Source of the DNA: Flavivirga algicola
GTDB taxonomy: Bacteria; Bacteroidota; Bacteroidia; Flavobacteriales; Flavobacteriaceae
Reading direction: 5' to 3'
DNA: 64,000 bases
Assembly (NCBI RefSeq): GCF_012910715.1
Contig: NZ_JABBHF010000010.1
Span: 149,839 to 213,838, forward strand
Numbering within the stretch: the stretch's first letter is position 1; every line of letters starts with the position of its first letter. Of the stretch, positions 56,127 through 64,000 are shown in pieces. A program made the translations under genes and the position numbers. The notes under the pieces were generated by a model. That model saw only the letters and a program-made list of their open reading frames with translations. It was not told where the DNA came from and searched no databases.

Positions 56127-57296
56127 CTATTCTACAACAAGTATTTTTATATCTTGTCCATCTTTTACACTTCTGGCGCCTTCATCAATAATCTCATTTC
56201 CATTTTCCAGACCAGAAAGTACTTCAATATAATCACCTTGTGTTTTCCCCGTTTCTATAATAACACGTTTCGCTTTCGCTTTGTTTTCAACCTTATCTGT
56301 AACTGTGTATACATATTGCTGACCTTCTGCATTTTCAGAAATAATACTTTGAGGTATTAATATGGCTTTCCCATTTTGGTAATCGTTAATTTTAAGTTTT
56401 GCCGTTAAGTTTGGTTTTATAGATCTATCTTTATTAGGAACGGCCACTTCAATTTTAAAAGTTCGGTTTGCTGGGTTTATAAAATTTCCTGCCTGACGAA
56501 TTTTTGCATCCATCTTTTTTCCTAATATTGGAAATTCTACTTCTACATTCTTACCAGGAGTAATATTAGAGATGTAACGTTCTGGTACATCTGTTTCAAT
56601 ATACATATCCTGAAGGTTTACAATTCTAAAAAGCTGAGATTGTCCTGAGGCAACAACGCTACCTTGCTCTGTGATAACATCATCGATAGTACCAGAAAAA
56701 GGAGCGCGAACCACCGTTTTGCCTACTTGTTGTTTTAATTGGTTTACGGCTCTTTGCTGTGCCTCATATGTAGATTTCGCTTGTAAATACTGAATTTCAC
56801 TACCTATTTTTTGATTCCATAAACGTTCTTGACGTTCGAAAGTGGTTTTAGCTAATTCGGCCTGAATCTCTAGTTGCGCTACTTGCTGACTTAAACCACC
56901 ATCATCAATTTTAGCAAGTATTTGTCCTTTAGATACTTTCTGTCCTTCTTTAACATAAACACGTGTTAAAGTTCCTGGATACTCAGGATAAATGACAAGG
57001 TTTTTCTTGGTGTCTACACTTCCTTGCAGTTCTACAAAGTGATTGAAAACAGCTTCTTTAGCAGCAAATGTTGTAATTAAAGGAATGCGTTCCTGTGGAT
57101 CTAGTTTTTTAATTTCTAATTCCAATTGCTTTAACTGAGAAGAAATTTCTTGAGCAGAAGCATCCAGTTCCGTTTTCTTTTTTCTTATTTGTTCTAAATT
57201 ACCAGAGGCTATAATGTCTTCAACAGACATTTTTTTATCGCCTCCACAAGATGCTAAAACAAGCGTTACGATTACTAGTGAATATATTCTTTTCAT
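56127..57296 (-). CDS. Efflux periplasmic adaptor (membrane fusion protein)
   Basis: The 389-residue lipoprotein (signal VTLVLASCGGDKK) has a coiled coil at about 25-75, a lipoyl-like hairpin (GTLTRVYVKEGQKVSKGQIL), a long helical hairpin and beta-barrel domains (TVVRAPFSGTIDDVITEQGS). It bridges the RND pump and the outer-membrane TolC channel. It is the third gene of the TetR-TolC-adaptor-pump operon. Confidence 0.92.
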   Translation of the reverse strand: MKRIYSLVIVTLVLASCGGDKKMSVEDIIASGNLEQIRKKKTELDASAQEISSQLKQLELEIKKLDPQERIPLITTFAAKEAVFNHFVELQGSVDTKKNLVIYPEYPGTLTRVYVKEGQKVSKGQILAKIDDGGLSQQVAQLEIQAELAKTTFERQERLWNQKIGSEIQYLQAKSTYEAQQRAVNQLKQQVGKTVVRAPFSGTIDDVITEQGSVVASGQSQLFRIVNLQDMYIETDVPERYISNITPGKNVEVEFPILGKKMDAKIRQAGNFINPANRTFKIEVAVPNKDRSIKPNLTAKLKINDYQNGKAILIPQSIISENAEGQQYVYTVTDKVENKAKAKRVIIETGKTQGDYIEVLSGLENGNEIIDEGARSVKDGQDIKILVVE

Positions 57297-57308
57297 TGTA
57301 TTGATTGA

Positions 57309-58652
57309 TTATTTGTTTATAGTGTTTAATACGGTTTCTAATTCAGCCTTTTTATTTATAACATCAAGCATGGCTTGCAAAAATTCTTGTTGAGAACTGT
57401 ATAGTTGTGTTTGGGCTTGTCTTAGCTCGAAACTTGTGGCAATCCCTTCATAAAATTTGGTCTGATTTTTTTGCTCAATACGTTCGGCCAGATTTAAATT
57501 TTGCTTTTTATTATCGTAATCTTCAATAGCAAATTGATAATCACTTTTTGCAGATGCTATTTGAAGCTTTAATTTTTGCTGGGTTTCTGTTAAGTCTTCT
57601 TTTGCCTTTTCAAGATTAATTCTTGCTCTTTGGGTTGAAGCGCCTCTCCCGCCAGAACTAAAAATAGGGATATTCATACTAACACCCAATAATGAGGAGC
57701 CAAACCATTTTTGATTACTATTTGTAAAAACAAAATCATTACTGAAAGTAGAATAACCGGCATTAACAAAAGCATTTAAAGTAGGCAAGGCTTTGCTTTT
57801 TTCTAATTTTAAAAGCAGCTCTTTTGAAACTTTATCGTTTTCTGCAATTTTAAAATCAATATTGTTTTCTATGTTTTCTGGGGTATCTATCAAGCCTAAA
57901 ACAATATTTTGAGCTGTTAGGTTTTCCAGGTTATCGGTTAATATGGTTTTAGAGTCAATCTCGGTACCTATAGTGATATTAAGCATTTGGTAAGCTAAGG
58001 TTTTTAAGCGCGACGTATTATTTAAATTACTTTCTACACCAGATAGGGTAATTTGCAATTGTTCTACACTTTCTTCATCACCTAAACCATTTTCATATAT
58101 TTTAGTGGTTTCGTTGAGGTTTTTCTTTAAAACTTCAATATTGCGCTCTAGAATTTTTACACTTTCTTCGGCTAATAAAACATTTCCGTAAGCATTAATA
58201 ACCGCTTTTCTAACTTCTAAATCGGTTTTTTCTTTAGCGTTTTTCGAGATTTCTAAAAAGACCTTGGCAGATTGAAGACCAACCAAATACGAACCATCAA
58301 AAATTTTCTGATCCAGTTTTGCAAAAGCGTTGACACTTTGTTTTGTACCAAATACAACCTCTGCAAATTCACCTGGATTACCACCAAAAAATTCGGCAGG
58401 GATAACAGAAACCTGTTGTTTTAAGAAGTTTTGATAATCTATGCTAGCACTTATTTGAGGCAAACCAGTTGCTATGGTTTCCCACTTTTGCTTTTCGGCC
58501 GCTTTAATATCGCGTGCAGCGTTTTTTGCAGTTCTGTTATTTTCTAGTGCAAAATCTATGGCTTCCTGTAAAGAGAAGCTTTTAGTGCTTTCTTGAGAAA
58601 ACATAGTGATAGAGCATAATAAACTAAATATAAAAATTAGTTTGTTCTTCAT
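57309..58652 (-). CDS. TolC-family outer-membrane efflux protein
   Basis: The 447-residue protein has a signal peptide (MKNKLIFIFSLLCSITMFSQ) and two long helical repeats typical of TolC (SLQEAIDFALENNRTAKNA, and the C-terminal FELRQAQTQLYSSQQEFLQA). It forms the exit duct of the pump. It starts 1 bp after the TetR stop codon and ends 12 bp before the adaptor start. Confidence 0.92.
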   Translation of the reverse strand: MKNKLIFIFSLLCSITMFSQESTKSFSLQEAIDFALENNRTAKNAARDIKAAEKQKWETIATGLPQISASIDYQNFLKQQVSVIPAEFFGGNPGEFAEVVFGTKQSVNAFAKLDQKIFDGSYLVGLQSAKVFLEISKNAKEKTDLEVRKAVINAYGNVLLAEESVKILERNIEVLKKNLNETTKIYENGLGDEESVEQLQITLSGVESNLNNTSRLKTLAYQMLNITIGTEIDSKTILTDNLENLTAQNIVLGLIDTPENIENNIDFKIAENDKVSKELLLKLEKSKALPTLNAFVNAGYSTFSNDFVFTNSNQKWFGSSLLGVSMNIPIFSSGGRGASTQRARINLEKAKEDLTETQQKLKLQIASAKSDYQFAIEDYDNKKQNLNLAERIEQKNQTKFYEGIATSFELRQAQTQLYSSQQEFLQAMLDVINKKAELETVLNTINK

Positions 58653-58653
58653 T

Positions 58654-59259
58654 TTATGATTGATTTGATGTTATAAATTTGTTTAAAGATTCTAGACCTT
58701 TTGGTGTGCATATGCCACGTAAATGGTATTCTAAATAGTTTTCCATAAGCATGGGCATGGAGAATTCGTTATTAGGAAATAATTCTTTGTCTTTAATGGC
58801 TAGCATGAGGGAGAAATAAATTCTTGAAATAAATTCAACATGGATTGATTTTCTATAAAGCCCCAGATTAATACCGCGATTAAGGTTATCTATAACACAT
58901 GTTTGCATGACCTCAAACTGCTTACTTTTTAAAGTATTAAATATGCTTGGGTAATATTTTTGTAATTGGTATTGAGGTGAGGACTTTTCATCTTTTAAAT
59001 GCTCCATAACGAATTGCTTGATGTTGAAAATTTCTTCAATAGGGTTTTTTTCTAAAGAACAAATTTGGTCTATGCCTTTTGCTATAAATTCAAACAAATG
59101 CATGGTGGAGGCATTGACTAGCTTGGTTTTATTGTCGAAGTGCAGGTAAATGGTTTTTTTGGAAATTCCTAAAGCGTTGGCAATATCGTCCATAGTAACA
59201 CTCTTAAAACCATAGTTTAAGAATAAATCTGTAGCACTTAATAATATTTTGTCTCTCAT
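58654..59259 (-). CDS. TetR-family transcriptional regulator
   Basis: The protein has about 201 residues and an N-terminal helix-turn-helix (TMDDIANALGISKKTIYLHF). A ligand-binding helical C-domain follows. The ATG at 59259 is chosen because the longer frame begins with TTG inside the -7 element. As the first gene of the efflux operon it probably represses its own operon until a ligand binds. Confidence 0.92.
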   Translation of the reverse strand: MRDKILLSATDLFLNYGFKSVTMDDIANALGISKKTIYLHFDNKTKLVNASTMHLFEFIAKGIDQICSLEKNPIEEIFNIKQFVMEHLKDEKSSPQYQLQKYYPSIFNTLKSKQFEVMQTCVIDNLNRGINLGLYRKSIHVEFISRIYFSLMLAIKDKELFPNNEFSMPMLMENYLEYHLRGICTPKGLESLNKFITSNQS

Positions 59260-59268
59260 AATCGGGTG

Positions 59269-59276
59269 CAAATATA
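59269..59276 (-). promoter_or_regulatory. -7 element of the efflux operon
   Basis: Read leftward this is TATATTTG, a match to TAnnTTTG, 9 bp before the TetR ATG. It gives a very short mRNA leader. Confidence 0.5.
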
Positions 59277-59371
59277 GAGGTGGAAACTTTAAAAACCAAA
59301 AAAGTTTCCTAGGTTTTAGTAATAATTTAACATATCACTTGGATTAAACTTTTTAATGTGACGAATTACTT

Positions 59372-59379
59372 TATTTTTG
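59372..59379 (+). promoter_or_regulatory. -7 element next to start codon
   Basis: TATTTTTG ends 4 bp before the ATG of the polyprenyl synthase, predicting a leaderless mRNA. Confidence 0.5.
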
Positions 59380-59383
59380 CCTT

Positions 59384-60358
59384 ATGCTTTCAATAGAAAA
59401 ATATCAAAAAGAGTTTGTTGCTTATTTAGAACAATATTCAACATTAAAAGAACCTAAAAACCTTTACGAACCTATTCAATATATTTTGGGCTTGGGAGGC
59501 AAACGGTTACGCCCGGTTTTAACTTTAATGACTACCGAAATTTTTAATAGTGATTATAACAAGGCTTTGGATGCTGCATTAAGCATTGAGGTTTTTCATA
59601 ACTTCTCACTTGTTCATGACGATATTATGGATGATGCGCCTTTGCGTAGAGGTAAGGAAACTGTGCATGAAAAATGGGACGTTAATACCGGGATTCTCTC
59701 TGGTGATGCTATGTTGATTATGGCCTACCAGTTATTTGAAAACTACGAGGCGAGTACTTTTCAATCTTTAGCAAAACTGTTTAGTAAAACGGCTATAGAA
59801 GTTTGTGAGGGTCAGCAATATGATGTTGATTTTGAAACCAGAAACGATGTAACGATTCCTGAATATCTAAAAATGATTGAATATAAAACCGCTGTTTTGG
59901 TAGGCGCAGCAATGAAAATGGGCGCTATTGTTGCTAATGCATCGGAGACCGATCAAAATAATATTTACGAGTTTGGTAGAAATCTAGGAATTGCTTTCCA
60001 GTTACAAGATGATTACTTAGATGCTTTTGGCAACCCAGAAACATTTGGAAAACAGGTTGGTGGTGACATTATTGAAAACAAAAAAACCTATTTATATCTG
60101 AAGGCCTTAGCGTTTTCGAATGACGATAATAGTTCTAAATTAAGAAATTTGTTTAATACGACTCTTGAAGATAACGATGTCAAGATTCATACTGTAAAAG
60201 AAATTTTTAAAATCTCTGGGGCCTCTGATGCTACCAAGAAAGAAATTAAAAACTATACCAATAAGGCTTTTTTAGTTTTAGAATCGTTAGATATTTCTGA
60301 TGAGAAAAAAGCGCTTTTGCGCGATTTTGGTAATAGCTTAATGAATAGAAAAGTATAA
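59384..60358 (+). CDS. Polyprenyl diphosphate synthase
   Basis: The 324-residue all-helical prenyltransferase has the two aspartate-rich motifs, LVHDDIMDDAPLRRG and FQLQDDYLDAFG, and the GGKRLRPVL start region. It extends allylic diphosphates with isopentenyl diphosphate from the pathway started by dxs. Chain length cannot be read with certainty. The TAATG overlap couples it to the 115-residue gene that follows. Confidence 0.92.
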   Translation: MLSIEKYQKEFVAYLEQYSTLKEPKNLYEPIQYILGLGGKRLRPVLTLMTTEIFNSDYNKALDAALSIEVFHNFSLVHDDIMDDAPLRRGKETVHEKWDVNTGILSGDAMLIMAYQLFENYEASTFQSLAKLFSKTAIEVCEGQQYDVDFETRNDVTIPEYLKMIEYKTAVLVGAAMKMGAIVANASETDQNNIYEFGRNLGIAFQLQDDYLDAFGNPETFGKQVGGDIIENKKTYLYLKALAFSNDDNSSKLRNLFNTTLEDNDVKIHTVKEIFKISGASDATKKEIKNYTNKAFLVLESLDISDEKKALLRDFGNSLMNRKV

Positions 60359-60705
60359 TGCAGTTACCTTCAACTTTCGAGACATTGATTGAAGACGCCA
60401 ATCAATCCAATTTATATAAAAAATTAATTCGGCAACTTAATAAAGATTTTCTTTTAGCCAATATCGATCTGGATTTTCATGAAGAGGTACTGCCTTCCAG
60501 TTTAAAACTGTTGCTTCATGAAACGATTTATAAGTTAATTCAGGAAAAATTCACCGAATATTTAAATTTGCTTTACATTATTGATGTTCCCGAAAAACAG
60601 GTGAAAGCACTGGATGGAGATGATATATTAAAACTCTCTGAAGAAGTATCCTTTTTAATTTTAAAGCGCGAATGGCAGAAGGTATGGTTTAGAAACAATT
60701 TTTGA
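60358..60705 (+). CDS. Hypothetical protein coupled to polyprenyl synthase
   Basis: The 115-residue protein has no signal or membrane segment. It is helical and acidic, with a basic aromatic end (LKREWQKVWFRNNF). Its ATG overlaps the synthase stop by one base, so its dosage is tied to that enzyme. No family is recognised. Confidence 0.75.
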   Translation: MQLPSTFETLIEDANQSNLYKKLIRQLNKDFLLANIDLDFHEEVLPSSLKLLLHETIYKLIQEKFTEYLNLLYIIDVPEKQVKALDGDDILKLSEEVSFLILKREWQKVWFRNNF

Positions 60706-60745
60706 ATAGAAAATCCTTTTGTTTAAAGGATAGTAACATTTTTGC

Positions 60746-61226
60746 AACCGTGTCATTCAGAGCGAAGCGAAGAATCTTTAACATTGCTTATTGTAAACTA
60801 GATTCTTCAGTCGTGCCTCCTTCAGAATGACAGGGGCATTTTGCCTAAGGTGAGGTGCTTGTTCATTGTAAATAAAAGTGCTGTTTAAGAACAACCGTGT
60901 CATTAAGAGCGAAGCGAAGAATCTTTAACATTGTTTGTTGTGAACTAGATTCTTCAGTCGTGCCTCCTTCAGAATGACAGGGGCGTTTTGCCTAAGGTGT
61001 GGTGCTGCTCATTGTAAAGAAGAGCTTTGTTTAAGAGCAACCGTGTCATTCAGAGCGAAGCGAAGAATCTTTAACATTGCTTGTTGTGAACTAGATTCTT
61101 CAGTCGTGCCTCCTTCAGAATGACAGGGGCGTTTTGCCTAAGGTGTGGTGCTTGTTCATTGTAAATAAAAGTGCTGTTTAAGAACAACCGTGTCATTCAG
61201 AGCGAAGCGAAGAATCTCATAGCCAG
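60746..61226. repeat. 147-bp tandem palindromic repeat array
   Basis: Units start at 60746, 60893, 61039 and 61186, spaced 146-147 bp. There are three full copies and a truncated fourth that ends just before the GIY-YIG start codon. Each unit holds an inverted pair, TGTCATTCAGAGCGAAGCG and its partner ending in CCTTCAGAATGACA. There are no unique spacers, so this is not a CRISPR array. Confidence 0.9.
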
Positions 61227-61234
61227 AATATAAA

Positions 61235-61540
61235 ATGAAAACAAAAGGAACACATAATTATTATGTTTATATACTCACTAATAAAAGAAAAACAGTCTTA
61301 TATACAGGAGTAACCAACAACTTAAAAGAACGGCTCTATTTTCACGGTAACCCCGAGCCATTTTCAAAAGCTTTTACTTCAAGATATAGATGTTTTTACC
61401 TTATTTATTATGAACATTTTTTCGAAATAGAAGATGCTATAAAAAGGGAAAAGCAAATCAAGGGCTGGAGTAGAGATAAAAAGAACAGCTTAATTACAAA
61501 TACCAATCCTGAATGGAAATTTCTTAACGATACTATTTAA
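61235..61540 (+). CDS. GIY-YIG nuclease family protein
   Basis: The 101-residue single-domain protein starts with YYVYILTNKRKTVLYTGVTNNL, the GIY-YIG-like beta-hairpin with Tyr-Tyr-Val-Tyr and Tyr-Thr-Gly. It then has catalytic-type Arg in LKERLYFH and Glu in FFEIEDAIKREKQIKGWSRDKK. Such small proteins are frequent in Bacteroidota and may cut DNA. The gene is flanked on both sides by copies of the same palindromic repeat, which suggests a link between nuclease and repeat. Confidence 0.88.
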   Translation: MKTKGTHNYYVYILTNKRKTVLYTGVTNNLKERLYFHGNPEPFSKAFTSRYRCFYLIYYEHFFEIEDAIKREKQIKGWSRDKKNSLITNTNPEWKFLNDTI

Positions 61541-61564
61541 AAAAGGCTGTCTTTCATAGCAATT

Positions 61565-61635
61565 ATGTCATTCAGAGCGAAGCGAAGAATCTTTAATGTT
61601 ATTAGATGCTTCAGTCGTGCCTCCTTCTAAATGGC
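61565..61635. repeat. Further copy of the palindromic repeat
   Basis: This segment contains TGTCATTCAGAGCGAAGCG, GAAGAATCTTTAA and CAGTCGTGCCTCCTTC, as in the tandem units at 60746-61226. It lies just downstream of the GIY-YIG gene. Confidence 0.8.
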
Positions 61636-61644
61636 AAAAACCTG

Positions 61645-62175
61645 TTAATTAGTAAACAAAAAACCAAGGAACCCTCTTAATTTGCGATAAGCTCCTTTTT
61701 TGCGATCCTTCACCGTATTAACAGAAATGGCCAATAGGTCTGCAATCTCTTTATTGCTATAGTCTTTTATGCTCAGTCTGATAACCTGGGCGGCCTTGGC
61801 AGACAATTTGTTTATGGCGTTTTCTATAACGGCCGTGGTCTCTATGGTAACAGCCTGAGACATAAAGAAGGTCTCGGTTTCATAAACCTCCAGATCTGCA
61901 AGGTCGCAGTGCTCTGTAGTTTTGTAGCGGCTGCTCTTAAGGTAGTTAAGGCATCTGTTTTTTACGGCCTTGTAAAAAAAGCCCGTAGTGTGACTCTGTG
62001 TTTTAAAAACAATCTGGTCTTCCCAAACCTTAATAAAAATGTCCTGTACAATATCTTTAGAGGTATCCATATCGTTAATATACCTGTGTGCAAAAACACA
62101 GAGCTGTGGGTACAGACCCTTAAAAAGTGCTTCGAATTCCTTGAGCGTCTGTTCGTTTTTTGTTTCTTTTGGCAT
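61645..62175 (-). CDS. ECF-type RNA polymerase sigma factor
   Basis: The protein has about 176 residues and region 2 (YINDMDTSKDIVQDIFIKVWED), a linker and region 4 helix-turn-helix (DYSNKEIADLLAISVNTVKDRKKG). The ATG at 62175 (MPKETKNEQ) is preferred over 62202. In this phylum such sigma factors are usually followed by a FecR anti-sigma gene and a TonB receptor. None is present here, so its partner is missing or elsewhere. Confidence 0.9.
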   Translation of the reverse strand: MPKETKNEQTLKEFEALFKGLYPQLCVFAHRYINDMDTSKDIVQDIFIKVWEDQIVFKTQSHTTGFFYKAVKNRCLNYLKSSRYKTTEHCDLADLEVYETETFFMSQAVTIETTAVIENAINKLSAKAAQVIRLSIKDYSNKEIADLLAISVNTVKDRKKGAYRKLRGFLGFLFTN

Positions 62176-62185
62176 AAGCTTATTG

Positions 62186-62512
62186 TTAAGTGTTTGCAAC
62201 ATGGTCTGTGGCTATGCACTGTTTTATGTTTTTAATAAGCGTACCAATGGAGATGTCCTCTCGGTTGTTAAAATATGCCGCAGGCATGTGTTTAAAAAAC
62301 GCATCGAACTCTTTTGAAGATAGCACATTGGTACCCGTGTTAAAGACCTGGTGGGCATAAATAATTTCAAGAACCTTGAGCCCCGTTTTGCAATGTTTTT
62401 TAACGACACTGCTTAATCTCGATTTATCGAGCAACATTGTTATTAGGGCAATGTTGGTGTAGCATGATACTAAAAAGGGTTGTGGCAATTTCTGGGTTTT
62501 GGCTTGCGGCAT
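62186..62512 (-). CDS. Possible small gene upstream of the sigma factor
   Basis: The 108-residue frame ends 10 bp before the preferred sigma start and reads in the same direction. It has a plausible composition but matches no family I recognise. It could be a decayed regulatory gene or a chance frame. Confidence 0.4.
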   Translation of the reverse strand: MPQAKTQKLPQPFLVSCYTNIALITMLLDKSRLSSVVKKHCKTGLKVLEIIYAHQVFNTGTNVLSSKEFDAFFKHMPAAYFNNREDISIGTLIKNIKQCIATDHVANT

Positions 62513-62949
62513 GGCTTAAATTTTTTTGATGAAACTTAATTTTTTTTGAGTTTCCAAAAAATGGGCAAATGCCCGTTAAACCTTTATGTTTAGAAGTAAA
62601 AAAGGCGTGGAACTCAACTTACCTGAAAAGAGGTACTGGTATACCGTGCAGCGATAAGAGAGCCCACGCCCGGGTACCTTTAGATTTGTTTTTATTAAAG
62701 ATTAAAAAAGGGATTTATAATTATGTTAAAAAGATGGGGTCTGGGGAAGACTCTTACCCTTTAAAATTGTTATTAATTTTAAGGGTAGTAAAAAGAACGG
62801 AGTGAACTTGCACGCCCGTTAGTAAACAAGAACTATCTCACGTATTAGTCTCCGTTCTTTAAAACTGGTTACAAAGGACCAAATAGAATCATAGCGTTTA
62901 CCTATTAAAGGTTTTAGTCAATGTAACCATTAACTTAAAACATAAAATT
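62513..62949. other. Noncoding, structured region upstream of the IS110 transposase
   Basis: No supported gene is seen. Structures include GGCGTGG (62604-62610) with CCCACGCC (62663-62670), a GGTATACC palindrome, and an 11-bp perfect stem AAAGAACGGAG (62792-62802) with CTCCGTTCTTT (62850-62860). This is where IS110-group elements carry their left end and bridge RNA. A 78-codon frame at 62569-62805 is judged spurious. Confidence 0.55.
62792..62945 (+). ncRNA. Candidate IS110 bridge RNA
   Basis: The stretch starts at an 11-bp perfect hairpin and ends before the transposase start. CTCACGTATT (62837-62846) is the exact complement of sequence at 63990-63999 downstream of the transposase. AATCATAG (62887-62894) recurs at 63982-63989, directly adjacent. 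Such matches are expected between guide loops and DNA flanks. Boundaries are guesses. Confidence 0.3.
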
Positions 62950-63999
62950 ATGAAAATTAAAGAAACGGTAGGGATCGACATTAGTAAATTGACTTTGGAT
63001 GTAAGGATTCATAGTAGTCAGGCGTTCAACGTTTTTGAAAACACATTGAAAGGATATGGAAAAATGCTGAAATGGGTGAGAAAGAACACACGTTATTTAA
63101 ACACGGAAACGATATTTGTTTTTGAACATACAGGACTGTATTCACATGGGTTGTCCGTGTTTTTGTCCGAAGACAATATTTCCTTTGCAGTGATCTCTGG
63201 ACTGGAAATAAAAAAGTCTTTGGGAATAGTCCGAGGTAAGAACGATAAAATAGATGCCACTAAAATAGCCTTATATGCATATAGGCTCAGGGATGAAATT
63301 ACTCTGTTTCAAATGCCTACTAATGCAATTAATAAATTAAAACGGCTACTATCACTTCGTGACCGAATGGTAAAGCACAGAGCAGGCTATAAAAATTCAT
63401 TGGGAGAATACCAGAGGCTGTTTTGTAGAGTTGAAAACAGGATTTTCTTTCAATCCCATAAGAAATTGATCCGATATTTGTCAATTGAGATTAAAGCTAT
63501 AGAAGGTCAAATGAAGAATATCATTGATAGTAGCTCTAAACTAAAAGAGCATTACAGACTGATAACCAGCATTAAAGGTATAGGTGCTCAAACTGCTTTG
63601 TTTTTAATCGTTCATACCAACGGTTTTACGAAGTTTAAGAATGCTCGGAAATTTGCTTCATATTGCGGAATAGCCCCATTTCCATATTCTTCAGGAAGTA
63701 GTATTCGAAAGAGGACAAGGATAAGCCACTATGCCAATAAAAAGATAAAGAGTTTGCTGGATATGTGTGCTAAAACAGCCATCCAACATAATATTGAAAT
63801 GAAATTATATTATGAGCAGAAAGTCGAAGAAGGTAAAAATAGAAGGAGCACAATAAATGTGATAAGAAATAAATTATTGGCCAGAGTTTTTGCAGTAGTA
63901 CAAAGAGGAACCCCTTATGTAGATATTAAAAAATATGCTGCTTGAAATAAACTAATAAATTTATCGGTAAAAATTTGTTTTAATCATAGAATACGTGAG
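62837..63999 (+). mobile_element. IS110-family insertion sequence, boundaries uncertain
   Basis: The transposase gene is intact. The 8-bp direct repeat AATCATAG (62887 and 63982) and the 10-bp inverted match CTCACGTATT/AATACGTGAG (62837 and 63990) may mark or guide the ends. The left end could lie further left, near 62590, and the window ends near the putative right end. Confidence 0.5.
62950..63945 (+). CDS. IS110-family transposase
   Basis: The 331-residue recombinase has an N-terminal RuvC-like DEDD domain: Asp10 in VGIDISKLTLDV, Glu59 in FVFEHTG, and Asp99/Asp102 in KNDKIDATKIALYA. The Transposase_20 region follows (SIKGIGAQTALFLIVH, KFASYCGIAPFPYSSGSS), with the serine region near residues 255-260. 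IS110 enzymes insert through an RNA-guided, non-palindromic mechanism without long terminal repeats. The gene appears intact. Confidence 0.92.
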   Translation: MKIKETVGIDISKLTLDVRIHSSQAFNVFENTLKGYGKMLKWVRKNTRYLNTETIFVFEHTGLYSHGLSVFLSEDNISFAVISGLEIKKSLGIVRGKNDKIDATKIALYAYRLRDEITLFQMPTNAINKLKRLLSLRDRMVKHRAGYKNSLGEYQRLFCRVENRIFFQSHKKLIRYLSIEIKAIEGQMKNIIDSSSKLKEHYRLITSIKGIGAQTALFLIVHTNGFTKFKNARKFASYCGIAPFPYSSGSSIRKRTRISHYANKKIKSLLDMCAKTAIQHNIEMKLYYEQKVEEGKNRRSTINVIRNKLLARVFAVVQRGTPYVDIKKYAA

Positions 64000-64000
64000 C

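Noticed and set aside
60746..61226. CRISPR array
   Set aside because: The repeated unit is about 147 bp and contiguous, with no short repeats separated by unique spacers and no cas genes.
62569..62805. 78-residue protein upstream of the transposase
   Set aside because: It overlaps strong RNA-like hairpins, has no recognisable pattern and is more simply explained as part of a noncoding element end.

Overview
The window comes from a member of the Bacteroidota, most likely a marine or freshwater Flavobacteriaceae. The evidence is low GC content, promoters of the TAnnTTTG type, type IX secretion C-termini, TonB-dependent receptors with carboxypeptidase-like N-terminal domains, a hybrid two-component system, and the gene order nrdB-nrdA. 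No rRNA, tRNA, CRISPR array or prophage was seen.

Layout. 1-6.5 kb: leftward genes for a truncated surface lipoprotein, a GAF/AraC regulator and a hybrid two-component sensor. 6.7-17.5 kb: mixed small enzymes and housekeeping genes, namely two DinB-fold proteins, an aldo/keto reductase, an acetyltransferase, a CBS protein, HupE/UreJ, dCMP deaminase with an S41 protease, a MarC operon and a DUF3109 protein. 17.8-21.5 kb: class I ribonucleotide reductase. 21.7-23.7 kb: a third DinB protein, an OmpA lipoprotein and PpnP.

23.9-36.1 kb is the most interesting part. It looks like a phosphate-acquisition island: a PiT phosphate transporter with a PhoU-like tail, an OprO/OprP-type porin, a YwqK/MORN protein, a type IX-secreted protein, a duplicated beta-helix surface lipoprotein, a TonB-dependent receptor, and an orphan copy of that receptor's N-terminal domain. 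Seven leftward sites share arrays of TGTTAn-like hexamers repeated every 11 bp, placed in the same register to a -7 element (the first hexamer register starts 17 bp from the -7 box). This resembles a Pho box. One array has no leftward protein gene behind it, but an orphan leftward terminator lies about 200 bp downstream. The predicted transcript carries 15 nt of perfect complementarity to the porin mRNA leader, so a Pho-controlled small RNA is proposed.

36.2-49.2 kb: dGTPase, a very large type IX-secreted protein with a neighbouring lipoprotein, dxs, tadA, a CLC chloride channel lacking the usual gating glutamate, and aspS. 49.4-52.3 kb: a second TonB-dependent receptor. 52.5-59.3 kb: a TetR-TolC-MFP-RND efflux operon interrupted by a palindromic repeat. 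59.4-60.7 kb: a polyprenyl synthase and a small partner gene. 60.7-61.7 kb: a 147-bp tandem palindromic repeat beside a GIY-YIG nuclease gene, with another copy on the other side. 61.6-64 kb: an orphan ECF sigma factor and an IS110-family transposase whose long upstream noncoding region could encode a bridge RNA.

All calls rest on reading the sequence and general family knowledge. No database search was run.
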